Below, piece by piece: positions 45,120 through 53,422 of a stretch of 64,000 nucleotides of DNA. Source of the DNA: Gaiellasilicea sp963730405 (GTDB lineage Bacteria; Actinomycetota; Thermoleophilia; Gaiellales; Gaiellaceae); NCBI GenBank assembly GCA_963730405.1, contig CAVSRW010000001.1, positions 372,001 to 436,000 of the forward strand. The letters are read 5' to 3'. The translations under genes were made by a program, and so were the position numbers. Below the pieces are notes generated by a model, which did not search any database, was not told the DNA's origin, and saw only the letters and a list, made by a program, of their open reading frames with translations. Every line of letters begins with the position of its first letter. The stretch's first letter is position 1.

Positions 45120-46794
45120 TCAGAGCTGTGCGCCGAGGGACTCGGCTTCGGCGAGCGCCGCCTCGGCGGCCGCCCGGCCGGCCGCCACGGCCCGGTCGAG
45201 CGCCCCGAACTCGCGCAGCCCGACGTCCTGGACGTCCGGCGAGATCACCAGCGCTGCGAGCGACCGGTTGTGCTCCGCGCGCTCGACGCTGCCGAGCACG
45301 GTCGCGCGCGTCATCGTCTCCATGATCGACGGCAGCTTCGGCGTCTCCGAGACGTCCTCGAGCTCGAGCCGCCGGACCACGTCGATCGCGATCACCGGCC
45401 CTTCATGGCTGTCGTCCATCAGATCGACGGGCAGGTTGTTGAGCACGCCGCCGTCGACGAGCAGTTTGCCGCCGCGCGCGAGCGGCGGCACGAGTCCCGG
45501 GATCGACATGCTCGCCCCGACCGCCTCGATCAGCGGCCCGTGGCGATGGACGACGGTGCGGCTCGAGAGGAGATCCGCGCTGACCGTGAAGAGCGGACGC
45601 GGCAGCTCCTCGACCTGGAGCTCCCCGAAGACGCGCTCGAGCATCCGCGCGGCCTTGCGTGACCGGATCAGCGCGACCCGGGGCACGGTCCAGTCGTTGA
45701 ACGGCGTCTTGCGGACGAGTTCGTCGTGGCAGCGCTCGCGAATCTGATCCGGGTCGAGTCCGAGCGCGGCCATCGCAGCGATGAAGGCGCCCATGCTGCA
45801 GCCGCCGAGGCGGTCGATCCGGTACCCGGCCTCGGCAATAGCGGCGATCGCGCCGATGTGGGCGAAGCCGCGGGCGCCGCCGCCCGAGAGCACGAGCCCG
45901 AGCGACCGGCCCGCGATCCTCCTCGCGACGCGGGCTGCGCCCAGGTCGTAGGCGGCCTCGTACACGAGGTGGTGCGCCGCCGGCTCGGTCTCCTCGAGCC
46001 AGGCGGCTGTTCGGCTGCCCGGCATCGGCGCGAGCAGGACGAGGTCGCAGCCTGCCGCCGCGCCCGCGACGGGCGTCTCGGGGCCGGCGAGAAGGACGGT
46101 GCGGTCGGCCTGCCTGACGGCAGAACGCGCCCCACTCCGCGTCGCTGCCGCCCGCGACCAGCACGACCGCGTCGTTCGCGGCCTCGGCTCGCGCGAGGAG
46201 CGCCGCGTAGCCGTCCGAGCCTTCGTCCCCGCGGAGCGTGTCGACGCTCCCGAAGCGGCCCAGCTCGCGGCCGATCGCAGTTGCCAGCCTGTCGGCGTCG
46301 AGGTCCTTCGCAAGGGGGACGACGGAGAAGACGCTCGGCCTCGTCGACGGCGCCGTCAGCCCTCCGGATGCCTGCAGCTGCCGCGCGAGCTCCCGGAGCA
46401 GTGCCCGCGAGAAGCCGGGATCGTCCGCGATCAGCGCGTCGAAGCGAGCCGCGTCCAGTGAGAGCAGCTCGCTGTCGCGAACGGCCTGCGCTGAGGCGGA
46501 CCGCGGCGATCCCGTCAGCAGGGCGAGCTCGCCGAGCACGTCGCCCGGCCCAAGCTCGCGCACCACCTTCGGCCCCTCCTCGGCCTCGACCAGGACGCGC
46601 AGCCGGCCCGTTCGGACGACGTAGAGCCGGTCGGCGGCGTCACCGCCGCGGAAGAGATAGTCGCCGCCTCGGAGCGTGATCGTCCGCGCGTCCGCCGCGA
46701 GCCGTCGGAGCGACTCGCCGTCCACGCCGTGAAAGAGCGGGGCGTGTGAGAACGCCTCGACGTCGGTGAGCCTCTCGGCGGACGTCTCCGTCAC
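45120..46794 (-). CDS. cyclic-nucleotide-binding patatin-like phospholipase, one frameshift
   Basis: Two-domain protein like neuropathy-target-esterase relatives in mycobacteria. N-terminal cNMP-binding domain: APLFHGVDGESLRRLAADA, GDYLFRGGDAADRLYVVR, LGPGDVLGELALLTGSPRSA. A linker follows, then the patatin domain: oxyanion GLVLSGGGARGFAHIGAI, nucleophile GGCSMGAFIAAMAAL and catalytic Asp LLVDGGVLNNLP. The two parts are in different frames; removing one base at about 46110 joins FCRQA with DRTVLLAGPETPVAG into 557 residues. Probably a membrane-lipid hydrolase with ligand control. Confidence 0.86.
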
Positions 46795-46861
46795 GGCCGC
46801 TCAAGCATCTCGCACACGGCGGCCGCCCGCAATCAGGTTTCGGCAGACTCCGAGAAACCAC

Positions 46862-47812
46862 TCAGGTGTCGAGCGAGAGCCGGACGAGCAGGCTGAAGGC
46901 CCGCTTCGAAGCGCTCCTGCTCGTGAGCGTGGCGGTGCAGTCCCCTGGGCCGAGGCTGCGCCGGTCGATCGTGACCTTCGTCGTCCCGGCCGCGACGGAC
47001 TTGAGCGCGACGCGCATGCCGTCGCAGCGGATCTCGAGCGCAGCCCGTGCGCGCCGCTCCTTCTGGCCGGCGAAGGTCGCGGTCGCCTGCACACGCCGGC
47101 CAGGGCCCAGCAGGTCGAACGGGATCGCGGCGCGCTTCCCGGGTGCAAGCGTGCCGCGCTGGCTGATCGACACCGGCTTCGGAGCCGGAGGGTCGACGAT
47201 CTCCGGCACCGGGCCGAGGCCGAGATCCGCCTTGATCGCCGCGAGCACCGTCTCGTCCGGAGGCCCCAGCCAGGTGATGCCGTGCGGATGGCCGGGTCGC
47301 GCGAGCCGGGCGTAGTCCTCGGCGAAGATCTCCGCGATGCTGCGGCTCCAGCCGAGGATGTAGTTCCGCGCCACGCTCCCGAGCCGGAACAGCTGTGCCA
47401 TGCCGCGCGCACGCCACCAGACGCTCGTGCCGTTGGGCTCGGCGATCCCGGCCACCGGCGACGAGCGATCGAGGTGATGGCCGTACTCGTGCGCGACCGT
47501 GTGGGCGTTCTCCTCCGTCTGCTCGGCCGCGACGACGATGACGGCGCGGCTGTAGCAACCGCGGGCCTCACGGCCGCAGATCGAGCGGAGCTCGTCCCAG
47601 CTGACGACGTCGATCCGGACGGTCGAGATCTCGTCGCCATGCGGCGCACCCCGCAGCACGGCCGCGAACCACTCGGCATCGACGCCCTCCGCCCGGACGT
47701 CGAAGCGGATCTGCCTGCCCTGGTCGTCGTGCGCGATCACCTCCGTCGCGCCCGCCTCTCCGGCGAACGCGAGCGCGGAGAGCAGCAGCAGCACGAGAAG
47801 CGCGCGGCGCAT
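46862..47812 (-). CDS. secreted protein with zinc-metallopeptidase motif
   Basis: 316 residues. Signal peptide MRRALLVLLLLSALAFAGEA (cleavage near GATE). A zinc motif HTVAHEYGHHLDRSSPVAG (HExxH) with a possible third ligand Glu in RSIAEIFAEDYARLARPG. The C-terminal ~100 residues look like a beta-domain (GTLAPGKRAAIPFDLLGPG, GDCTATLTSRSASKRAFSL). ATG chosen because TAGGAT ends 5 nt upstream (leaderless) and the signal peptide begins there. Divergent from an X-Pro dipeptidyl-peptidase. Substrate unknown. Confidence 0.72.
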   Translation of the reverse strand: MRRALLVLLLLSALAFAGEAGATEVIAHDDQGRQIRFDVRAEGVDAEWFAAVLRGAPHGDEISTVRIDVVSWDELRSICGREARGCYSRAVIVVAAEQTEENAHTVAHEYGHHLDRSSPVAGIAEPNGTSVWWRARGMAQLFRLGSVARNYILGWSRSIAEIFAEDYARLARPGHPHGITWLGPPDETVLAAIKADLGLGPVPEIVDPPAPKPVSISQRGTLAPGKRAAIPFDLLGPGRRVQATATFAGQKERRARAALEIRCDGMRVALKSVAAGTTKVTIDRRSLGPGDCTATLTSRSASKRAFSLLVRLSLDT

Positions 47813-47817
47813 GCCGC

Positions 47818-47823
47818 ATCCTA
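47818..47823 (-). promoter_or_regulatory. -10 box for the metallopeptidase gene
   Basis: TAGGAT on the minus strand, 5 nt before the ATG at 47812. On the other strand TATGCT at 47894-47899 is a candidate -10 for the X-Pro peptidase gene, 67 nt before its ATG. No -35 match is seen for either. Confidence 0.4.
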
Positions 47824-47966
47824 GAAGCGCGGCGATAAAGGACGGGTAAGTGGCGTTGCGCGTCGGAGCGCCGCGCGCTGCAGGAGCGTTCGTTATGCTC
47901 GCCGCCGCGCGCGACCTCGCGCCGTGGGGTCGCGACGCGATCGCCAACGGGGCAAAGGAGAGTGGG

Positions 47967-49943
47967 ATGAAGACACGTCGCGCAACGTGGCTCGCAAGCG
48001 GAGCCGCGGCGGTGCTCTGTGTGCTCGTAGCCGCACCAACTGCGGCCGGTGTGCCGCAGAACCCGGGAATCGTGGTCGAAAACGGGGTCACGCAGCCTGC
48101 CTTCGGCTATGCCGACGCGATCCGCGAACGGGTCTGGGTCGAGTCGACCTTCGACACCGATCTCGACGGGGTCGCCGACCGGATCGCTCTGGACATCATG
48201 CGGCCGGCCGCGAGTGAGTCGGGCCTCGACGTGCCCGTGATCATGGACGCGAGCCCGTACTACTCGACACTCGGCCGCGGCAACGAGTCCGAGCTCAAGC
48301 GCGACCTCGACGGTGACGGCCTGCTCGACCGCTGGCCGCTCTTCTACGACAACTACTTCGTCCCGCGCGGCTATGCCGTCGTCCTGCTCGACATGGTCGG
48401 CACGAACAACTCGACCGGCTGCCCCGTCACGGGCGGCACACCGGATCACATGAGCGCGGTCGTCGGCATCGACTGGCTGAACGGCCGGGCGAAGGGCTAC
48501 GACAAGGACGGCAACGAGGTCGTCGCCGACTGGCACAGCGGCCGGACCGGGATGATCGGGAAGTCCTACGACGGGACGCTCGCCAACGGCGCGGCCTCGA
48601 CCGGCGTCGAAGGCCTGTCCACGATCGTTCCGATCTCGGCGATCTCGTCCTGGTACGACTACACCCGCTCCAACGGCATCGTCACGCGCGGCAACAGCTA
48701 TCCGTCGAGCCTCTCGAACACGGTCACCGACCCGGCTCGCCGCGCGTACTGCGCACCGGTCCGCGCCACGCTGGCTCTCACCGACGGCGACGAGACGGGC
48801 GACTACACGCCTTTCTGGCGCGAACGTGACTACAACCCCGACGCCGGGAACGTGCAGGCGAGCGTGTTCGTCGTGCACGGCCTGCAGGACGACAACGTCA
48901 TGCCCGATCACTTCTCGAAGTGGTGGGACGCACTTCCGGCGGGCGTGGCCAAGAAGCTCTGGCTGACGCGGACCGGCCACATCGACCCGTTCGACTTCCG
49001 GCGCACGGAGTGGGTGGCGACCCTGCACCGGTGGTTCGACCACGAGCTCCAGGGGGTGCGCAACGACGTGCTCACCGAGCCTCAGGCCGATATCGAGTAC
49101 GCGGCCGACGAGTGGAGGACGTACAGGCGCTGGCCCGTCGATGCCCGCCAGGACGTCTCGCTGAAGCTCGTCTCGGACACGCCGACGACGGCCGGAGCCC
49201 TCGCGCTCGGGCCGCCTCCCACGCCGAACCTGCCTGGGGTCGAGCAGACGATCACGGACACGCCCACTTTGAGCGAGAACAACGCGATCTCGAACCCGAC
49301 CACGGTGACCGCGAACCGGCGCGTCTTCCTCTCTGCGCCGCTCGAGGCCCCCGTGCACATCTCCGGCACGCCGGTGGTGCGGATCCGGGCGTCCGTGAAC
49401 GCGACCGACACGAACTTCGGCGCCATCCTCGTCGACTACGGGCCTGCCACACAGGTCTCGCGTACCGGCGACGGGGCGCGGACGCTCACGACGGAGGACT
49501 GCTGGGGCGCGATGAGCGCGAGCGACGAGGCCTGTTACCTCCAGGTCGAGAAACGGCTCACGACCGTCACCCAGTGGCGCGTCTCCAAGGGCATCCTCGA
49601 CGCGCTGAACCGCAACTCCTACGCGGTCGCCGAGCCGCTGATCCCCGGCCAGGAGGAGTCGTTCACCTTCCCGCTCCTGCCCCAGGACTACGTCTTCCCG
49701 GCCGGCCACAGGATCGGGCTCGTGCTCGTCGGCAGCTATTCCGGGTACAGCTCACAGGCCGAGCAGAACCGCGCGACGATCACCCTGAACGTGACCGAGA
49801 CGCTCTTCGACCTGCCGGTCGTGGGCGGCAAGGCTGCGCTCACGCGGGCCGGTCTCGAGAAGGTCACGCCCGCCGACGTGATCGAGACCCCGGCCGGGGA
49901 GCAGGAGAGCGAGGTGATCGCGGGAGACCTGAGGGACGGCTAG
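47967..49943 (+). CDS. secreted X-Pro dipeptidyl-peptidase / CocE-NonD family hydrolase
   Basis: 658-residue serine hydrolase of the S15/CocE type. Signal peptide TWLASGAAAVLCVLVAAPTA. alpha/beta-hydrolase core: DVPVIMDASPYYSTLG, RGYAVVLLDMVGTNNSTGCP, nucleophile TGMIGKSYDGTLANGAA, Asp VFVVHGLQDDNVMP and His WLTRTGHIDPFDFR. C-terminal jelly-roll domain from about residue 440 (PVHISGTPVVRIRASVNATD). ATG at 47967 has GGAG about 7 nt upstream. Likely exported and active on proline peptides or an ester/amide drug-like substrate. Confidence 0.88.
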   Translation: MKTRRATWLASGAAAVLCVLVAAPTAAGVPQNPGIVVENGVTQPAFGYADAIRERVWVESTFDTDLDGVADRIALDIMRPAASESGLDVPVIMDASPYYSTLGRGNESELKRDLDGDGLLDRWPLFYDNYFVPRGYAVVLLDMVGTNNSTGCPVTGGTPDHMSAVVGIDWLNGRAKGYDKDGNEVVADWHSGRTGMIGKSYDGTLANGAASTGVEGLSTIVPISAISSWYDYTRSNGIVTRGNSYPSSLSNTVTDPARRAYCAPVRATLALTDGDETGDYTPFWRERDYNPDAGNVQASVFVVHGLQDDNVMPDHFSKWWDALPAGVAKKLWLTRTGHIDPFDFRRTEWVATLHRWFDHELQGVRNDVLTEPQADIEYAADEWRTYRRWPVDARQDVSLKLVSDTPTTAGALALGPPPTPNLPGVEQTITDTPTLSENNAISNPTTVTANRRVFLSAPLEAPVHISGTPVVRIRASVNATDTNFGAILVDYGPATQVSRTGDGARTLTTEDCWGAMSASDEACYLQVEKRLTTVTQWRVSKGILDALNRNSYAVAEPLIPGQEESFTFPLLPQDYVFPAGHRIGLVLVGSYSGYSSQAEQNRATITLNVTETLFDLPVVGGKAALTRAGLEKVTPADVIETPAGEQESEVIAGDLRDG

Positions 49944-49946
49944 CGC

Positions 49947-49961
49947 CGCCCCTCAGGGGCG
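49947..49961. terminator. short hairpin between convergent genes
   Basis: CGCCCC-TCA-GGGGCG, 6-bp stem and 3-nt loop, in the 9 bp between the X-Pro peptidase stop and the end of the next minus-strand gene. Possible terminator; no T-tract. Confidence 0.4.
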
Positions 49962-50396
49962 CGGAAGCTGATCGAGCAGGTCGAGGAGCTGCGCGACGGG
50001 AATGCGCGCGGCCAGGCCGCGCAGCAGATCCGCGAGCCTGGGATCGAGCAACTCCGCCCGCTCGGCGTCGTCGAGGGCGCGCCTGAGACCCGCGCGCACC
50101 AGGCTCTCGAGCTCCTCCGTCGAATCCCCATGCTCCCGGGCGAAGCGCTCGAGTGACGCGCTGCTCGAAAAGGCGAGGACGACCTCCTCCCGCGAGACGT
50201 CGAGCTCGCACGCGGCGCCGTCGAGCGCCGACAGGACGATCTGCTCGGCCACCTGCTCGAAGCCCTCCGGGTCGCGCAACTCACGAGCAGCGCACGGATC
50301 GGCGACCGCGGCCGGGGCGTACGACGCTCCACCGAGCGCGAGGTAGACACCCACGAGCGCAGCCGCTGCGGCCGCGGCAATGGCGATCGCGCGCAT
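49953..50396 (-). CDS. hypothetical exported or membrane-anchored protein (147 aa)
   Basis: N-terminal hydrophobic segment MRAIAIAAAAAAALVGVYLA, then a soluble, mostly helical part rich in Glu, Leu and Arg (EGFEQVAEQIVLSALDGA, ASLERFAREHGDSTEELES, RIPVAQLLDLLDQLPRP). Two cysteines (ADPCAA, AACELD). ATG overlaps the MFS gene stop by one base, so translation is coupled. No family recognised. Confidence 0.6.
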   Translation of the reverse strand: MRAIAIAAAAAAALVGVYLALGGASYAPAAVADPCAARELRDPEGFEQVAEQIVLSALDGAACELDVSREEVVLAFSSSASLERFAREHGDSTEELESLVRAGLRRALDDAERAELLDPRLADLLRGLAARIPVAQLLDLLDQLPRP

Positions 50397-51703
50397 CAGA
50401 CGGTCAGGTCCCGCCGACGGAGCAGGATCGGGACGAGGGCGAGCAGGGCGAGGCCGGCGGCGGCGAGGAACGAACGTGAGAAGGCGTTCGTGACGGCTCG
50501 GTCGAGCTGCTCCTGCAACGTGGACACGAGCTGGTCGTACGCCGGGTCGTCACGATCGCCCACCACCTCGTCGACCGCGGGGATGCGCGCTTCCTCCTTC
50601 GCCTCGTCGACCGCGGCGAGGACGCTGCGCGCGACGCTCAGCTTCTCGAGCGGCGGGATGCGGCTGTCGAGCACAGCAGAGGTCCCGGCCGCGAGCGCGT
50701 CGTCCTCGTTGCGTTCCAGACCCGCGGTGAAGATCGGCGTGAGCAGCAGCAGCCCCACGACGACGCCGGCGTGGCGAGCGGCGATCGTCCAGCCGCCGTG
50801 CACCGCCTGCGCCGAGCGTCCGGCCAGCGCCCTCTCCGTCAGCGCCGAGAGCGCGAGCCCGAGACCCGCCCCGATTGCGAGCTGCGGCGGCACCGTCCAG
50901 GCGGCGCCGGCGCGGGGAAGCCAACCCAGCGCAGCGAGGCCTCCCGCGATCAGGATCACGCCGGAGGCGGTGCGCGCCCACAGCGGCGTGATCGTGTGCC
51001 CTCGACGCGCGGCCGCGATTGCCGCGAGCGGCATGACCGTCACGACGAGGCCCGCGGCGAGCGGCTCCAGGCGCCAGCCGTTGATCAGGAGGATCACGAG
51101 CAGGAAGAACGCGGCGACGAGCGCGCCCGAGATGAGCAGCAGCGCGGCGTTTGCGGCGACATGCGGCCGCTCGATCGGCTGCAGGTCCGGCACGGCCCGG
51201 GCGCCGTGGAGAGTGAGCAGCGCGAGCAGCACGACGGGCGCCTGGACGAGGAAGATCGACTCCCAGCCGAGCAGTTGGGTGAGGACCCCGCCCGCCGCGG
51301 GGCCGAGAGCCGCGCCGATCACGCCGGCGAGTGCCCAGATGCGGGCGGCCGGCGCGTCGCCGCCGGCAGCATCCGACAGCAGGGCGAGCGCACCGCAGAC
51401 GACTGCGGCGCCGGCGGCGCCCTGAGCGGCGCGGGCGGAGACGAGCAGCTCGAACGACGAGGCGAACGCGCAGACGAGCGATGCAGCTGCGAACAGGACG
51501 ATGCCGACGCCGAAGACCCACAGCGGGCGGCGACGTGCCAGGAACGCTGCCGGAAGCGCCGCGAGTGCGAGCGCCAGGTTGTAGGACGTCAGCGCCCAGG
51601 CGAGCGTCGCGACCTCGACGTCGTAGCGGGCCAGGATCTCGGGCAGCGCGATGGTGACGACCGACGAGTCGGCCAGGACGAGGCCGACCGAGACGCCGAG
51701 CAA
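50396..51703 (-). CDS. MFS transporter (DHA2-like drug exporter)
   Basis: 435-residue major-facilitator protein. N-terminal VSVGLVLADSSVVTIALPEIL and the loop LPAAFLARRRPLWVFGVGIV, with many hydrophobic helices to ARHAGVVVGLLLLTPIFTAG. Before the last helix there is a soluble insert of about 80 residues (LERNEDDALAAGTSAVLDS through STLQEQLDRAVTNAFSRSF), unusual for simple MFS exporters. The only start is a TTG at 51703 (upstream in-frame stop close by). Confidence 0.85.
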   Translation of the reverse strand: MLGVSVGLVLADSSVVTIALPEILARYDVEVATLAWALTSYNLALALAALPAAFLARRRPLWVFGVGIVLFAAASLVCAFASSFELLVSARAAQGAAGAAVVCGALALLSDAAGGDAPAARIWALAGVIGAALGPAAGGVLTQLLGWESIFLVQAPVVLLALLTLHGARAVPDLQPIERPHVAANAALLLISGALVAAFFLLVILLINGWRLEPLAAGLVVTVMPLAAIAAARRGHTITPLWARTASGVILIAGGLAALGWLPRAGAAWTVPPQLAIGAGLGLALSALTERALAGRSAQAVHGGWTIAARHAGVVVGLLLLTPIFTAGLERNEDDALAAGTSAVLDSRIPPLEKLSVARSVLAAVDEAKEEARIPAVDEVVGDRDDPAYDQLVSTLQEQLDRAVTNAFSRSFLAAAGLALLALVPILLRRRDLTV

Positions 51704-51739
51704 GACGATGCGTGTGCGCGCTTCCGAGAGCTGCCCTAC

Positions 51740-52288
51740 TCAGTTGCCGAGCGTGTCGACCTGATCCTGGAGCGAGTCGCAGGAGCCGGCATCCTCGAAC
51801 CCGTCGCGCAGTTCGTCGCCCCCGTCCAGCGACTGGAGGCTCTCGAAGCTCGACTTCACGGCGGCGGATGCCACGGCGAGCGCGCTGGTGACGGTCACGA
51901 GCGAGAGCGAGCCGCTCTCCGCCTCCTCCTCGATGTCGTCGAACTGCTGCTCCAGCTGGGTCGCAAGGTCGTCGAGCTCGTCGCGCGCCTGCTCGCCGGC
52001 CTCGGTCTCGGGACGCTCGAGGGCTGCAAGCTCGTCGACGAGGTCGTCCGTTGCCGCCCTCACGTCCTCGGTGGCCGCTTGCACGGCCGCCTCGTCGAGC
52101 GAGAGCGGATTCTCCGTGAGCGAGCGCACCGCCTCCTCGACTCCGGTGACCCACGTGCCCAGCTCGCTGCAGACATCGCCCGCCCATTGCTCGCTTGCGC
52201 TCTCCTCGTCGTTGCCGCAGCCCGCCAGCGCGGGCACGGCCACGAGAGCGAGGACGACGGCGAGTAGGCCGAGGCGACGGGGCAGCAC
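51740..52288 (-). CDS. lipoprotein with helical domain, unknown function
   Basis: 182 residues. Start GTG at 52288: MLPRRLGLLAVVLALVAVPA followed by the lipobox ALAGCGNDEE, so the Cys would be lipid-modified. The mature part is helical and acidic: GTWVTGVEEAVRSLTENP, AATEDVRAATDDLVDELAAL, ARDELDDLATQLEQQFDDIE. It ends with LQSLDGGDELRDGFEDAG and two Cys. A longer frame upstream of the GTG is unlikely, as it lacks a signal. Role unknown. Confidence 0.75.
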   Translation of the reverse strand: MLPRRLGLLAVVLALVAVPALAGCGNDEESASEQWAGDVCSELGTWVTGVEEAVRSLTENPLSLDEAAVQAATEDVRAATDDLVDELAALERPETEAGEQARDELDDLATQLEQQFDDIEEEAESGSLSLVTVTSALAVASAAVKSSFESLQSLDGGDELRDGFEDAGSCDSLQDQVDTLGN

Positions 52289-52347
52289 CCCGCTGATTCT
52301 GCGTACGCGCGCGCCGGGGCGCAAGGGTGGCGCGGCGACCTGGCGGC

Positions 52348-53355
52348 TCAGAGGGCGAGTGAGAGCCCTGTCGTCGGCGGCAGGCGCCCCGCGACCGCCT
52401 CGTCCCATGCGGCGAGGACCGCCTCGGGTCCATCCCGCCGTTCGAGCTCGAGCCAACCTGCGCTCCAGTGCAGCAGCTCGCGGAACGTGTCGAGCGCCTC
52501 CGCGTCGAGGCCCGCGCGCAGGTGGTCGGGCGCGAAGAAGAAGGTCGGTCGCGGGCCGGGCAGCGACCCCGTCCGGCCTCCCGCGTCCACGTGCGTGGCG
52601 CCCACGACGATGCTCGCCTCGAGCGCGTCGCCGAGGTGCTGGTGGACGGCCGCGCGCACGCGCGCGTTCCCTGCAAGGTCGACGAACGTGGTCGGGCGGC
52701 GCTCGAGCTCCTCGACCGCGTCGTACCCGACGACCTCGTCGTAGAGCTCCACGCTGGTGACGAAGTCGGCGGACGCGGTCAGCCCGGCCACCTCGATCCC
52801 GGCGCGCTTCAGCAGATATGCGGTCCCGAGCGCCGTCTTGCTCGATGCGCTCGAGAGGACGACGCGCGACGCCCCCGCGAGGCTTCGCGCGAGCAGCACC
52901 GCCGTGATGAAGAGCGGCTGCAGCACCATCGTCGCGTCGTCGAGCCTGCCTGGCTCGGCCCGGCGGTACGCGTTGTAGGCGGCGGGCAGCTCGGCGCGGT
53001 GGGCACTGCCGTCACGGAGCCCGCCTTCGTCGACGCGTTGCGCGGTCACGACGAACTCCCCGCCCATCGGGACGTACCCGAAGACCCGTGTTGCCTCCGG
53101 CACCTCGGCGCAGTGGGTCTCGACCGCGTGGGCGAAGCCCCAGGCCGGAACTCTTCCCCAGCCGGCCTCGAACGAGGGGAAGAACGTCCAGTACCGCAGC
53201 CGGTCCCCGAGCACCGCGTACGTGACGTTGTTCGCGGTCAGGCCGAATCGCTCCACCGCGAACCGCACCTGGTCGTCTCCGAGCGGGCCAGGTGCCGCCG
53301 CCACGATCCGCGCCGTCCGAAGGTCGTCTCGTCGGACTTCGAGCACGCGCGCCAC
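52348..53355 (-). CDS. DUF2855 family protein (MDR-like fold)
   Basis: 335-residue cytoplasmic protein with DUF2855 pattern: VRFAVERFGLTANNVTYAVL near the start, YWTFFPSFEAGWGRVPAWGF, FGYVPMGGEFVV, then a Rossmann-like part SRVVLSSASSKTALGTAYLL and VVGATHVDAGGRTGSLPGP. The family is distantly related to medium-chain quinone reductases, but function is unknown. Confidence 0.85.
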   Translation of the reverse strand: MARVLEVRRDDLRTARIVAAAPGPLGDDQVRFAVERFGLTANNVTYAVLGDRLRYWTFFPSFEAGWGRVPAWGFAHAVETHCAEVPEATRVFGYVPMGGEFVVTAQRVDEGGLRDGSAHRAELPAAYNAYRRAEPGRLDDATMVLQPLFITAVLLARSLAGASRVVLSSASSKTALGTAYLLKRAGIEVAGLTASADFVTSVELYDEVVGYDAVEELERRPTTFVDLAGNARVRAAVHQHLGDALEASIVVGATHVDAGGRTGSLPGPRPTFFFAPDHLRAGLDAEALDTFRELLHWSAGWLELERRDGPEAVLAAWDEAVAGRLPPTTGLSLAL

Positions 53356-53422
53356 CCGGAGAGCCTATGCCCGTACAGCGCCGGCCGGCGGTGCTCTCGC
53401 ACCGCCGGCCGGACACGCGGTG

